Positions 1 to 11,437 are shown, counted from the first letter of the stretch. The stretch is DNA of 64,000 bases from Sphingoaurantiacus capsulatus (GCF_042648405.1 NZ_JBHRXV010000007.1:47559-111558); one strand, 5' to 3'. Made by a program: numbers and translations. Notes: generated by a model not told the origin, from the sequence alone.

Positions 1-1
1 G

Positions 2-1327
2 TGGCGCGCGACGGCGAATGGCGAAGCGCGGGTGGTGGTCGGCGCGCGCTCGGCGCTGTTCCTGCCCTATCGCGACCTGCGGCTGGTCGTCGTCGACGAG
101 GCGCATGAGCCGAGCTTCAAGCAGGAGGAAGGCGTCTCCTACCACGCTCGCGACGTGGCGGTGGTGCGGGCGCAGTTCGAGGCGTGCCCGGTGGTGTTGG
201 CGACCGCGACTCCCGCCATCGAGACGCGCGTGCAGGCGGAGCGCGGGCGCTACGTCCGCCTGACCCTGCCGCAGCGTTATGGCGGCGCGCAGATGCCGGC
301 GATCGAGACCATCGACCTGCGCAAGGCGCCGCCGCCGCGCGGTCGGTGGATCAGCCCGCCCTTGCTCGCCGAGCTGGAAGCGACGCTCAATCGCGGCGAT
401 CAGGCGCTGCTGTTCCTCAACCGTCGCGGCTATGCGCCGCTCACCCTTTGCCGGGCGTGCGGCGAGCGGGTCGACTGCCCCAATTGCACCGCCTGGCTGG
501 TCGAACACCGGCTGACGCGGCGGCTGCAATGCCATCACTGCGGGTTCGTGACGCCGCCGCCCAAGGCCTGCCCGAGCTGCGGCGAGGAGGACAAGCTCGT
601 CCCTTGCGGCCCCGGCGTGGAGCGAGTGGCCGAAGAGGTCGCGCAGGTGCTGCCGCAGGCGCGCGTCGCCATCGTCACTTCGGATACCATCTGGTCGCCG
701 GCACGCGCCGCGGCGCTGATCCGGGGCGTCGAATCGGGCGAAATCAACCTGCTCATCGGCACGCAGCTCGTCACCAAGGGCTATCATTTCCCCAATCTGA
801 CGCTCGTCGGGGTGATCGACGCCGATCTCGGCCTGTCGGGCGGCGATCTGCGCGCCGCGGAACGCACCTATCAGCAGATCGCACAGGTGGCGGGCCGCGC
901 CGGGCGCGGCGCCAAGCCGGGCTGGGTGTATCTGCAGACTCACCAGCCCGAGGCCGCGGTGATCCGCGCGCTGGTCGAGGGCGACACAGAAGGCTTCTAC
1001 ACGGCGGAGACGGCGGCGCGGCGCGAGCATGCGATGCCGCCGTTCGGCCGGCTGGCGGGGATCGTGGTGTCGGGGCCGCATGAAGGCGAGGTGATCGAGA
1101 CGGCACGGGCACTCGGCCGCGTGGCGCCCGATCTGGACGGCATCGGCGTGCTCGGGCCGGCGCCCGCGCCGCTCGCCATGCTGCGCGGGCGGCATCGCCA
1201 CCGGCTGCTGGTGCATGCGCGGCGCTCGGCGGACATTCAAGGGATGCTGCGCGACTGGCTGGCGACCGTGCCGGTCCCATCAAGCGTTCGCGTTACCGTG
1301 GACGTCGACCCCTATAGCTTCCTCTAG
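2..1327 (+). CDS. priA: Primosomal protein N' (PriA helicase), 5'-truncated by the window edge
   Basis: This is the C-terminal 441 residues or so of PriA, the DEAH-type 3'-5' DNA helicase that reloads the replisome at stalled forks. The frame is open from base 2, so the N-terminal DNA-binding part and the Walker A motif lie upstream of the window. Visible motifs are VVVDEAHE (Walker B), four paired-cysteine knuckles (CRAC, CPNC, CHHC, CPSC) forming the two-zinc module that is diagnostic of PriA, and the QVAGRAGRG arginine-finger motif VI. The gene ends in TAG. A GC-rich palindromic element follows directly. The cysteine module makes confusion with other superfamily 2 helicases very unlikely. 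Confidence 0.95.
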   Translation, partial: WRATANGEARVVVGARSALFLPYRDLRLVVVDEAHEPSFKQEEGVSYHARDVAVVRAQFEACPVVLATATPAIETRVQAERGRYVRLTLPQRYGGAQMPAIETIDLRKAPPPRGRWISPPLLAELEATLNRGDQALLFLNRRGYAPLTLCRACGERVDCPNCTAWLVEHRLTRRLQCHHCGFVTPPPKACPSCGEEDKLVPCGPGVERVAEEVAQVLPQARVAIVTSDTIWSPARAAALIRGVESGEINLLIGTQLVTKGYHFPNLTLVGVIDADLGLSGGDLRAAERTYQQIAQVAGRAGRGAKPGWVYLQTHQPEAAVIRALVEGDTEGFYTAETAARREHAMPPFGRLAGIVVSGPHEGEVIETARALGRVAPDLDGIGVLGPAPAPLAMLRGRHRHRLLVHARRSADIQGMLRDWLATVPVPSSVRVTVDVDPYSFL

Positions 1328-1337
1328 CGCTGACCTG

Positions 1338-1485
1338 TCCCTCTCCCGCTTGCGGGAGAGGCTAGGTGAGGGTGTGCGAGCGTCAGCGAGCCTATCGTCG
1401 CGGGTGCGAAGGGGACAGGGCGGTACACCCTCACCCTCCCACCGCTTCGCGGCGGGCCCCTCCCTCTCCCGCAAGCGGGCGGGGA
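1338..1485. repeat. GC-rich intergenic palindromic repeat (REP-like)
   Basis: The element begins with the self-complementary hairpin CTCTCCCGC-TT-GCGGGAGAG and ends with a related CCCTCTCCCGCAAGCGGG arm. Inside, GAGGGTGT near 1369 pairs with ACACCCTC near 1427. Together they can fold into a long branched structure. Palindromes of this kind are common between genes in sphingomonads and relatives. It fills the gap between priA and the next, opposite-strand gene and may help terminate both. Confidence 0.7.
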
Positions 1486-1486
1486 C

Positions 1487-1672
1487 CTAAGAGAGCCTCG
1501 GTGCCTTGGGCTGCTCGCTGAGCTGGCTCAGCAGCGCCTTCATTTCCGGATTGGGCGGCGGGCCGTCGATGGCGGCGTCGAGCATGGTGCCGACCGCGCG
1601 AAGCGGCGCCGGGAAGCCGGCGTCATATTCGGCGTTGGTATACACGCGCTCGAGCAAGAATCGGCGGGGCAT
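1487..1672 (-). CDS. Small hypothetical protein (61 aa)
   Basis: This is an uncharacterised 61-residue open frame with an acidic and proline-rich composition and no signal peptide or membrane segment. It starts MPRRFLLERVYTNAEYDAGF and ends in a basic tail. It lies head-to-tail opposite priA and between two strong hairpins (the REP-like element and the helicase terminator), so no longer gene competes for the space. The composition looks protein-like rather than like an antisense shadow, but I recognise no domain. It could be noncoding. Confidence 0.4.
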   Translation of the reverse strand: MPRRFLLERVYTNAEYDAGFPAPLRAVGTMLDAAIDGPPPNPEMKALLSQLSEQPKAPRLS

Positions 1673-1750
1673 GAATGCAGCCTATCAAAGTCTCGCTAAA
1701 TCCAATGCATGCTATTCGCAGTGGTTCCGACAAATATCTCAGTCCGGACA

Positions 1751-1790
1751 TGAAAAGGGCCGCGGCGTTTCACACGCCGCGGCCCTGATT
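1751..1790 (-). terminator. Intrinsic terminator of the DEAD-box helicase gene
   Basis: A perfect 13-bp stem (1756-1768 pairing with 1774-1786) has a 5-nt loop. Read on the minus strand it is followed by TTTT, and it begins about 20 bases past the helicase stop codon. Confidence 0.8.
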
Positions 1791-1810
1791 TCTTAAGCTC
1801 GAGCCCGGAT

Positions 1811-3178
1811 TTACCGGCCCATTGCCTGCACCTTCACGCCGGCCGGCTTCTTGCGGCCGAAGCGACGGCGGCGCGCCTGCTGATCGCCGCCCGGCAACTG
1901 GCGGTGGCCATCGCGCGCGCTCTGGCCGTGGCGCTGGCCATGGCCGTGGCCGCGCTCGTCGCGCTCCTGGCGAACCGGCACCGGCGGTGCCGACTTCTTC
2001 AGCTTGGCCGCTTCGGCGAGGAAATTCTCGGGCAGCGGCGCGACCGGCACCTTCTGGCGCGTCAGCTTCTCGATATCGCGCAGATAGGGGCGCTCGTCCT
2101 CGGCGCAGAAGCTGATGGCGAGGCCCGCCGCGCCCGCCCGCGCGGTGCGGCCGATGCGGTGGACATATTGCTCCGGCACGTTCGGCAGCTCGAAGTTGAC
2201 GACATGGGTCACGCCGTCGACGTCGATGCCACGCGCCGCGATGTCGGTCGCCACGAGCACCCGGCTCTGGCCGCCGCGGAAGCGGGCGAGTGCGCGCTCG
2301 CGCTGCGGCTGGCTCTTGTTGCCGTGGATCGCATCCGATTCGATGCCGGCGCCCGCCAGATGACGCACGACGCGGTCGGCGCCATGCTTGGTGCGGGTGA
2401 ACACCAGCGTCCGCTCGAAGGCCGGATCGCGCAGCGACAGGGTCAGCAGCGCCTGCTTTTCGGTCTGGTTGCAGAAGGTGACGCGCTGCTCGACCCGCTC
2501 AGCGGTGGTCGCCACCGGCGCGACGGCGACCTTGACCGGATCGGTCAGGAACTTGTCGGCGAGGTCGGCGATGGTCTTCGGCATGGTGGCCGAGAAGAAC
2601 AGGCTCTGGCGCTTCCTCGGCAGCAGCGGCACGATCCGCTTCAGCGAGTGGATGAAGCCGAGGTCGAGCATCTGGTCGGCCTCGTCGAGCACGAAAATCT
2701 CGACGTCGCGCAGCTGCAGCGCGCGCTGGTCGATCAGGTCGATCAGGCGGCCGGGCGTCGCGACGAGCACGTCGACGCCGCGCTCCATCTGACGGATCTG
2801 CCGGTTGATCGGCACGCCGCCGAACACCGTCGCCACGGTCAGCTTCATGAACTTGCCATAGGCGCGGAAAGACTCCGCGATCTGGCTGGCCAGCTCGCGC
2901 GTCGGCGACAGCACCAGCATGCGGCAGCCCTTGTGGGGCGGCGCGATCGGGCGCTGGGACAGGTTATGCAGCGACGGCAGCGCGAACGCCGCGGTCTTGC
3001 CGGTGCCGGTCTGCGCAATGCCGCAGATGTCGCGGCCCGCCAGCAGATGCGGGATGGCCTGCGCCTGAATCGGCGTCGGCGTCTCATAGCCTTCGGCGGC
3101 GAGCGCCTTCTGCAGGAAGTCGGCGAGGCCGAAGTCGGAAAATTTGGTCAAGAGATAGTCTTTCAAAACAGCATGCAC
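1811..3178 (-). CDS. DEAD-box ATP-dependent RNA helicase (RhlE-like)
   Basis: This is a cytoplasmic RNA helicase of the DEAD-box family, 455 residues. Motifs run in the expected order: Q motif (PTPIQAQAIP), Walker A AQTGTGKT near residue 60, PTRELA, VLDEAD, SAT, then the second RecA domain with HRIGRTARAG. The tail from about residue 400 is rich in Lys, Arg, His and Gln, as in RhlE-type helicases that use a basic extension to bind rRNA. The ATG at 3178 lacks a clear ribosome site. An in-frame TTG at 3151, giving a protein beginning MTKFSDFGLA, matches the usual family start better and may be the real one. A terminator follows the stop, and a hairpin lies just upstream of the start. Confidence 0.93.
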   Translation of the reverse strand: MHAVLKDYLLTKFSDFGLADFLQKALAAEGYETPTPIQAQAIPHLLAGRDICGIAQTGTGKTAAFALPSLHNLSQRPIAPPHKGCRMLVLSPTRELASQIAESFRAYGKFMKLTVATVFGGVPINRQIRQMERGVDVLVATPGRLIDLIDQRALQLRDVEIFVLDEADQMLDLGFIHSLKRIVPLLPRKRQSLFFSATMPKTIADLADKFLTDPVKVAVAPVATTAERVEQRVTFCNQTEKQALLTLSLRDPAFERTLVFTRTKHGADRVVRHLAGAGIESDAIHGNKSQPQRERALARFRGGQSRVLVATDIAARGIDVDGVTHVVNFELPNVPEQYVHRIGRTARAGAAGLAISFCAEDERPYLRDIEKLTRQKVPVAPLPENFLAEAAKLKKSAPPVPVRQERDERGHGHGQRHGQSARDGHRQLPGGDQQARRRRFGRKKPAGVKVQAMGR

Positions 3179-3190
3179 GCCTGGCGCCTG

Positions 3191-3208
3191 ACCGGTGGAT
3201 ACACCGGT
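3191..3208 (-). promoter_or_regulatory. Perfect hairpin in the helicase 5' leader
   Basis: ACCGGTG-GATA-CACCGGT is a perfect 7-bp inverted repeat with a 4-nt loop, 13-30 bases upstream of the helicase ATG. It could be an operator or an mRNA hairpin affecting initiation. The role is inferred from position only. Confidence 0.35.
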
Positions 3209-3397
3209 GACGCAGTACGGGCTCGAATGACGACCCGCGTGAAGAGGCAGCCTGGAATGAAGCGCTCTGAAGGTGGGGCCCGGCCCGCGCTAATCCGCGG
3301 AAAAGTTCACGCCGCCCCGATCACGCGCCATGCGGCGCGGAACGCTTGCGGAACGGCATGTGGGGGAAAGGCGGTGAAAAGTCAATGTTGGGGGGTA

Positions 3398-3955
3398 TCA
3401 GGCCGCCGCCCCTTCTGCGATCAATCGCGTGACGGCATCGCCGATCAGCGGTGGCGACGCCAAAACGACCGAGGCCGCGACCTGCGCCTCGGGGATGTTC
3501 CAATAGGCGCGCAGCAGTCGTGCGACATCACCATCGGCGACACGGGAGAAACCATGCCGCTCGTAGAAGCGAACGGCCCAATCCGCCGCCCGCCAGGTGC
3601 CGAGGAGGATCGGCCGCTCGCTCGAGGCAGCAAGATGGCGGAGCAGCGCCGCGCCGATGCCATGCCCCTGCCAGGCCGGCAGGACATAGGCGTGCCGGAT
3701 CAGGTCGACGCTGCGCCGGCGCTGCACGCCCATCACGCCGACGAGCCCACCCTCCCGCACATAGCCGCTGAAGATCACCCCGTCGGCGATCTCCGACGCA
3801 AGCTCGGCCGCCGGCATGTAGGGCTCGTGCCAGCGGTCGGCGGGAATCACACCGCGATAGGCCTCCGCCGCCGCATTGATGATGGGGAGGATCGCGGGCA
3901 GATCGCCCGGATCGCACGGGCGGATGGTGCCGGCAGCCGTGTCACGCGCGTTCAT
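3398..3955 (-). CDS. GNAT family N-acetyltransferase
   Basis: This is a predicted acetyl-CoA-dependent acetyltransferase of about 185 residues, substrate unknown. The fold signature is clear: an N-terminal strand-helix pair (TIRPCDPGDLPAILPIINAA), the acetyl-CoA pyrophosphate loop in the LPAWQGHGIGAALLRHL segment (Q/R-x-x-G-x-G/A), and the late FYERHGF motif. I chose the ATG at 3955 because GGGAGG lies 6 bases upstream; the ATG at 3961 would have no spacing. It is the last gene of a minus-strand run after the Lrp and AraC regulators, 73 bases beyond the AraC stop, so it may be co-regulated with them. Confidence 0.85.
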   Translation of the reverse strand: MNARDTAAGTIRPCDPGDLPAILPIINAAAEAYRGVIPADRWHEPYMPAAELASEIADGVIFSGYVREGGLVGVMGVQRRRSVDLIRHAYVLPAWQGHGIGAALLRHLAASSERPILLGTWRAADWAVRFYERHGFSRVADGDVARLLRAYWNIPEAQVAASVVLASPPLIGDAVTRLIAEGAAA

Positions 3956-4028
3956 TCGCATCCTCCCGTCGCCTGGAGGAAAAAGCGGTAGTGGGCGATG
4001 GGAGGCGGCGATTGGACGAAATTGCGCG

Positions 4029-4823
4029 TCAGCGACGAAAGGCCGCCGCGTAGACTCCGGGGGTGAAGCCGTGCCGCGCGGTGAAGATGCGGTGCATGTG
4101 GCTCTGGTCGGTAAACCCCGCGTCCAGTGCCGCCTGCACCAGCGTCGCGCCGCTGCGGATCAGCCGGCGGGCGCTGTCGAGCCGGCGCTGCATGACATAG
4201 GCGTGCGGGGTCAGTCCGGTGAGCTTCGAAAAGCCGCGGATCGTCTGAAAGCGGCTCAGGCCCGCCTGCGCTGCCAGCTCGGTCAGTGTATGGGCGCTCG
4301 CGGGGTCGTCGTCGATCCGCGCGCGAAGCTGGACCAGTCGATCATGCGGCACGCGGGCCGACCGCGGCGCGCCGAACAGCCGCGCCAGCAGCAGGGTCAG
4401 TCGCTCCTCGAATCGCTCGCCGCTTCCATCGTCGAGCGCCGCCGACCGGGCGACGGCGAACAGGCGCGCGGCTTCCGCGTCGCACACCACCGGCGCCTGC
4501 AGCTCGCGGGAGGTAAGCCGGCCCTCGCTCAGGTCGGCGACGATGCCGTCGACGAGCGCGGGGGAGAGGTACAGCATCGACCAGACGCGCCGACCGCCGA
4601 TGGGCGCGCCGTCATGCAATTCGCCGGGGTTGACGGTGATGATGTCGCCGCGCCCCGCCTCGACCAGACCGCGTCCGCTCCACGACCGCTGCGCGCCGTT
4701 GGTCACCAACCCGACGCCGAACTCGTCATGGGCATGCCGGGCAAAGGATCGCCGTGACCGGGCATCGACCGCGGTGACCGACCCGCTGCGAAGCGACCGC
4801 ACCCGGTAATCGTCGCCCGTCAC
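4029..4823 (-). CDS. AraC family transcriptional regulator
   Basis: This is a DNA-binding regulator of about 264 residues. The N-terminal cupin-like ligand-binding half includes RRSFARHAHDEFGVGLVTNG and VNPGELHDG. The C-terminal pair of helix-turn-helices includes LAAQAGLSRFQTIRGFSKLTG and the family signature ending FTDQSHMHRIFTARHGFTPG. The GTG at 4823 is the most reasonable start: it lies 19 bases after the Lrp stop, while longer in-frame starts would run into the Lrp gene with nonsense sequence. The effector is unknown. It probably shares a transcript with the preceding Lrp-family regulator. Confidence 0.88.
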   Translation of the reverse strand: MTGDDYRVRSLRSGSVTAVDARSRRSFARHAHDEFGVGLVTNGAQRSWSGRGLVEAGRGDIITVNPGELHDGAPIGGRRVWSMLYLSPALVDGIVADLSEGRLTSRELQAPVVCDAEAARLFAVARSAALDDGSGERFEERLTLLLARLFGAPRSARVPHDRLVQLRARIDDDPASAHTLTELAAQAGLSRFQTIRGFSKLTGLTPHAYVMQRRLDSARRLIRSGATLVQAALDAGFTDQSHMHRIFTARHGFTPGVYAAAFRR

Positions 4824-4842
4824 GTCGCGCCGGCCCACGCGC

Positions 4843-5262
4843 CTAGTCCAGCAATCGCTCGAGAACGACGTGGGTGGAGACCTCGGCGACGCCCGACAGC
4901 CCGGCCACCTCCGCCCGCGCCCTCTCCAGCCCATCCACATGCTCCGCCGCCACCCGGACGATCATGTCGATGGCGCCGGTGACCGAATGGATCGCCTCGA
5001 CGTTGGGGAGCGTCCGTACCCTTGGCGCGATCTGGACGCAGCGGGTGCCGCGGTCGAGCTTGACCATCAGATAGGCGGTCTCGCGGGCGCGGCTGTCGCC
5101 TTCGACGATGGTGAAACGGGCGATGGCGCCCGAGGCCTGCAGCTTGGCCAGCCGGTCCTGCGTTGCGGTGCGTGACAGGCCGAGGTCGCGGGCGAGCGCC
5201 ACGACCGGCCGGCGCGCGTCGCGCCGGAGCAGGCTCAGCAGCAGCTTGTCCTTGTCGTCCAT
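4843..5262 (-). CDS. Lrp/AsnC family transcriptional regulator
   Basis: This is a 139-residue feast/famine regulator. Residues 1-60 carry the AsnC-type winged HTH (MDDKDKLLLSLLRRDARR, then LARDLGLSRTATQDRLAKLQ) and the rest is the RAM effector-binding domain (VEAIHSVTGAIDMIVRV). The ATG at 5262 has GGGAG 7 bases upstream and matches the normal family length; longer starts overlap the divergent methyltransferase. It is followed by AraC and GNAT genes on the same strand. Lrp proteins usually sense amino acids and often control the adjacent divergent gene, here a methyltransferase. That link is inference. Confidence 0.9.
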   Translation of the reverse strand: MDDKDKLLLSLLRRDARRPVVALARDLGLSRTATQDRLAKLQASGAIARFTIVEGDSRARETAYLMVKLDRGTRCVQIAPRVRTLPNVEAIHSVTGAIDMIVRVAAEHVDGLERARAEVAGLSGVAEVSTHVVLERLLD

Positions 5263-5368
5263 CGCTGCTCCCACCGGCAAAATGCCGCCCGCGCCGTCGC
5301 AATGATCAATGAAACCGGCGCGGCGCGAAGGCAAGCAGGCAGGCGACGCCCCCGATGAAGGCAGAAGC

Positions 5369-6250
5369 ATGCGCGCCGCCCTGTCCACCCCACGCCCAGA
5401 CCCGACTGCGGCCGGCCTCTGGTCCAGCTTCTGGAAGGATGTCGGCACCGACAACGCGCCGCACGAGCGCTGCTACGTCCCCGGCGACGGGCGGCCGGTC
5501 GTCGATCGCCACTGGGCGGCGTTCGCCGATGGCCTGCCGCACGCCGCAGAAGTGATCGATCTGGCCTGCGGGGCGGGGATCGTCGGGTCGACGCTGCTCC
5601 GTCGCCGGGGCGATCTGCGGGTCACGGGAATCGACTGGGCCGACGTGCCGACGCCGCCGGTGGCGAATCTCACAATCCATCCGTGGGTGAGCATGGAGGC
5701 GCTGCCGTTCGAGGACGACAGCTTCGACGCGGCGGTGAGCCTGTTCGGCATCGAATATGGCGATATCGAACGCATCGCGCGCGAGCTGGAGCGCGTGCTG
5801 AAGGCCGGCGCCCGCTTCAGTTTCCTCGTCCACCACGACCAGAGCGAAATCCTGCGCGAGGGCGGGACGCGGCGGCGCGCGATCCGCGAAGTGCTGTCGG
5901 GAAAGATGCGCGCCGCCTTCCTGGGCGGGAATGCCGCAGGCGTCGATTTCCAGCGGCAGCGACTCAAGGCGCAATTCCCCGGCGAGCCGTCGATGGCGCT
6001 GCTCCTCGACCACCTCGGCCGCCATGTCTTGCGCACGCGCGCCGAGCGGCAGGCGGTGTGGGACAGACTGATCGCCGACTTCGGCCCCGAGATATCGTTG
6101 CTGGCGCACCTCGAACGCAGCGCCAAATCCGCCCCCGGCATGGGCGCCTGGCTCGCCGCGCTGCTGTCGGGCATGCGCGAGGTGAATATTTCGGTGCTGC
6201 GGCGGGGGTCTGGCGAGCCGATCGCCTGGGGTGTCGGCGGTATCCGCTAG
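5369..6250 (+). CDS. Class I SAM-dependent methyltransferase
   Basis: This is a predicted methyltransferase of the UbiE/Methyltransf_11 type, 293 residues from the ATG at 5369. Motif I is VIDLACGAGIVGSTLL, followed by an acidic motif II region (VTGIDWADV), and then the ALPFEDDSFDAAVSLFGIEY stretch typical of small-molecule methyltransferases. The substrate cannot be told. An in-frame ATG at 5309 would add 20 residues that look like leader sequence, so I prefer 5369 with a weak AAGG upstream. It is transcribed away from the Lrp-family gene and separated from the atp operon by about 150 bases with no recognisable signal. Confidence 0.82.
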   Translation: MRAALSTPRPDPTAAGLWSSFWKDVGTDNAPHERCYVPGDGRPVVDRHWAAFADGLPHAAEVIDLACGAGIVGSTLLRRRGDLRVTGIDWADVPTPPVANLTIHPWVSMEALPFEDDSFDAAVSLFGIEYGDIERIARELERVLKAGARFSFLVHHDQSEILREGGTRRRAIREVLSGKMRAAFLGGNAAGVDFQRQRLKAQFPGEPSMALLLDHLGRHVLRTRAERQAVWDRLIADFGPEISLLAHLERSAKSAPGMGAWLAALLSGMREVNISVLRRGSGEPIAWGVGGIR

Positions 6251-6406
6251 CTGGCGCCGGGCTGCGGCCAAATTGCAGGGCGACCGGGCGTCCTCGCTGC
6301 CTTGCAACATACAGGACCCCATGCTAGTGCCCCCCTCGCTCGTGGCGCGGGCCTTCTCAGCGCCTGCCGGCGAGCGCTTCCGATACCGATTTCGATTGGG
6401 TTGTCC

Positions 6407-6961
6407 GTGGACATTTCAGGCGGCATCGTCACCGGGCTTGCAGGGCGCTACGCCACTGCATTGTTCGAGTTGGCGCGTGACCAGAAGCAGATCGACAGCG
6501 TTTCGCAGAGCCTTGGCAAGCTGCGGGCCGCGCTCAGCGATTCGGGCGATTTCGCCACCCTCACCACCAGTCCGCTCGTCGGGCGCGAGGCAGCGTTGCG
6601 CGCCACGCTCGCCGCCGCCGATGCGATGAAGCTGGACCCGCTGACGCGCAACTTCCTCGGCGTTCTCGCCAAGGCGCGCCGTCTGTCGGTGCTGGGCGCG
6701 ATCATTCGCGATTTCAACAAGCTCGCCGCCCATGCGCGCGGCGAAACAACCGCCGAGGTCACCTCGGCGCATCCGCTCGACGACACGCAGGTCGACGCAT
6801 TGAAGGCGAAGCTCAAGACGAGCCTCGGCCGTGACGTGAACGTCGATCTCCGGGTCGATCCCGCGATTCTCGGCGGTCTGGTCGTGCGCGTCGGTTCGCG
6901 CATGGTCGACAGCTCGATCAAAACCAAACTCGACAATCTCGCGCTCGCGATGAAAGGCTAA
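6407..6961 (+). CDS. atpH: F1F0 ATP synthase subunit delta
   Basis: This 184-residue subunit forms part of the peripheral stalk joining F1 to Fo. The delta signature is clear: GRYATALFELARDQKQID at the start, a helical N-terminal domain, and the C-terminal DPAILGGLVVRVGSRMVDSSIKTKLDNL. The start is taken as GTG 6407 (MDISGGIVTGLAGRY), which fits the alphaproteobacterial N-terminus; upstream in-frame codons give non-conserved sequence. It is the first gene of atpHAGDC and ends 2 bases before atpA. The Fo genes (atpBEF) are not nearby, which is usual for alphaproteobacteria. Confidence 0.95.
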   Translation: MDISGGIVTGLAGRYATALFELARDQKQIDSVSQSLGKLRAALSDSGDFATLTTSPLVGREAALRATLAAADAMKLDPLTRNFLGVLAKARRLSVLGAIIRDFNKLAAHARGETTAEVTSAHPLDDTQVDALKAKLKTSLGRDVNVDLRVDPAILGGLVVRVGSRMVDSSIKTKLDNLALAMKG

Positions 6962-6963
6962 CC

Positions 6964-8493
<1,530 letters not shown>

Positions 8494-8508
8494 TCGACAG
8501 CTCGTGCT

Positions 8509-8609
8509 CGTCATCCCCGCGAAGGCGGGGACCCAGCACGAAAAATAAGCGCCGGCGGAAGCGGGCAGTTTGTAAGTAGGACTGGGTCCCCGCCTTCGCG
8601 GGGATGACG
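8509..8609. repeat. MITE-like inverted-repeat element between atpA and atpG
   Basis: Two perfect 28-bp inverted arms (8509-8536 and 8582-8609; each contains CCCCGCGAAGGCGGGG or its complement) flank a 45-bp core. Each arm is itself a small hairpin. The element ends 17 bases before the atpG start codon and contains no open frame. It looks like a nonautonomous palindromic repeat of the kind scattered between genes in alphaproteobacteria. Confidence 0.85.
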
Positions 8610-8626
8610 ACAAAGAGAAGGTGGGC

Positions 8627-9526
8627 ATGCCCAGCCTCAAGAGCCTCAAGGTCCGCATCACCTCGGTGAAGTCGACCCAGAAGATCACCAAGGCGATGAA
8701 GATGGTCGCCGCCGCCAAGCTGCGCCGTGCGCAGGAAGCGGCGGAAGCCGCGCGTCCCTACGCCGAGCGCATGAACGCGGTGCTGGCCTCGCTGGGCAGC
8801 CGCGTCGTCGTCGGCCCGCAGTCGCCGAAGCTCCTCGCCGGCACCGGCGCGGACCAGGTGCATCTGCTGGTGGTCGCGACCTCGGAGCGTGGCCTCGCGG
8901 GCGCGTTCAACACCAACATCGTCCGTGCCGCGCGCCGCAAGGCGGAGCAGCTCCTTGCCCAGGGCAAGACGGTGAAATTCTACCTCGTCGGCAAGAAGGG
9001 CCGCGCCCCGCTGGCGCGCACCTATCGCGACAGCTTCGTCCATCAGGTCGATCTGTCGGCCGTGAAGAAGCTCGGCTTCGCCGACGCGTCGGGCGTCGCC
9101 GAGGATCTGATCGCTCGCTATGAAGCGGGCGAGTTCGACGTCGCGCACCTGTTCTACGCCCGCTTCCAGTCGGCGCTGGTGCAGGAGCCGACCGAAAAGC
9201 AGATCATCCCGGTGGCGCTGCCGACCGCAACCGAGGCCGCGGCGAACACCGCTGCTGCCGGCGCGGTGCCTGCCGCCGTCGAATATGAGCCCGACGAGGA
9301 GTCGATCCTCGCCGAGCTGCTGCCGCGCAACGTCGCCATCCAGGTGTTCCGCGCGCTGCTGGAAAACGCCGCGTCGGAGCAGGGTTCGCGCATGACCGCG
9401 ATGGACAATGCGACCCGCAACGCCGGCGACATGATCAACCGCCTGACCATCACCTACAACCGGACGCGTCAGGCCGCGATCACCAAGGAACTCATCGAGA
9501 TCATCTCGGGCGCCGAAGCGCTCTGA
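8627..9526 (+). CDS. atpG: F1F0 ATP synthase subunit gamma
   Basis: This is the central rotor stalk of F1, 299 residues. The N-terminal coiled-coil helix starts PSLKSLKVRITSVKSTQKIT and the C-terminal helix carries SRMTAMDNATRNAGDMINRL, both diagnostic. I chose ATG 8627, which has GAGAAGG upstream and matches the conserved start; a GTG two codons earlier is less likely. The gene lies immediately after the inverted-repeat element, so its expression depends on readthrough of that structure or on a local promoter. Confidence 0.97.
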   Translation: MPSLKSLKVRITSVKSTQKITKAMKMVAAAKLRRAQEAAEAARPYAERMNAVLASLGSRVVVGPQSPKLLAGTGADQVHLLVVATSERGLAGAFNTNIVRAARRKAEQLLAQGKTVKFYLVGKKGRAPLARTYRDSFVHQVDLSAVKKLGFADASGVAEDLIARYEAGEFDVAHLFYARFQSALVQEPTEKQIIPVALPTATEAAANTAAAGAVPAAVEYEPDEESILAELLPRNVAIQVFRALLENAASEQGSRMTAMDNATRNAGDMINRLTITYNRTRQAAITKELIEIISGAEAL

Positions 9527-9552
9527 CGGATTAGAGGCGAAGGAAACAGACC

Positions 9553-11021
<1,469 letters not shown>

Positions 11022-11022
<1 letters not shown>

Positions 11023-11429
11023 TGGCCGACAAGCTCCAGTTCGACCTCGTGTCGCCCGAGCGCGCGCTGCGCTCGGAGGCGGTGCATATGGTCGTGGTGC
11101 CGGGCACCGAGGGTGACTTCGGCGTCCTCGCCGGCCACGCGCCCTTCATGTCGACGATCCGCCCCGGCGCCATCCAGGTGTTCGCCGAGGCCGGTTCGGC
11201 GCCGGCGCGCATCTTCATCGACGGTGGCTTCGCCGAGGTGAACGAGCGCGGCCTGACCATCCTCGCCGAAGCGGCGGTGCCGGTGGAAGAGCTTCAGCCG
11301 GAAGCGATCGCCCGCGATCTTGCCAATGCGCGTGAGGATCTGCGCGACGCGAAGACCGATGCCGAGCGCATCGTCGCCGAGCGTCGCATCGCCCGCTTCG
11401 AGGCGATGCAGGCCACGATCACCAACTAA
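11022..11429 (+). CDS. atpC: F1F0 ATP synthase subunit epsilon
   Basis: This is the inhibitory/rotor subunit, 135 residues. The N-terminal beta-sandwich is clear (LQFDLVSPERALRSEAVHMV, then PGTEGDFGVLAGHAPFMSTI) and a C-terminal helical hairpin follows (LANAREDLRDAKTDAERIVAERRIARFEA). The start overlaps the atpD stop as TGATG, so translation is coupled. It closes the atp operon; a short GC-rich hairpin follows the stop. Confidence 0.96.
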
Positions 11430-11437
11430 GACTTGGG

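Noticed and set aside
1904..3991. A 695-codon plus-strand frame across the helicase and GNAT genes
   Set aside because: It reads opposite two clearly conserved genes, and its residues are His/Arg/Asp-rich with no motif.
4824..4940. Longer start for the AraC regulator
   Set aside because: It would overlap the Lrp gene out of frame with Trp/Arg-rich nonsense sequence; GTG 4823 gives normal length.
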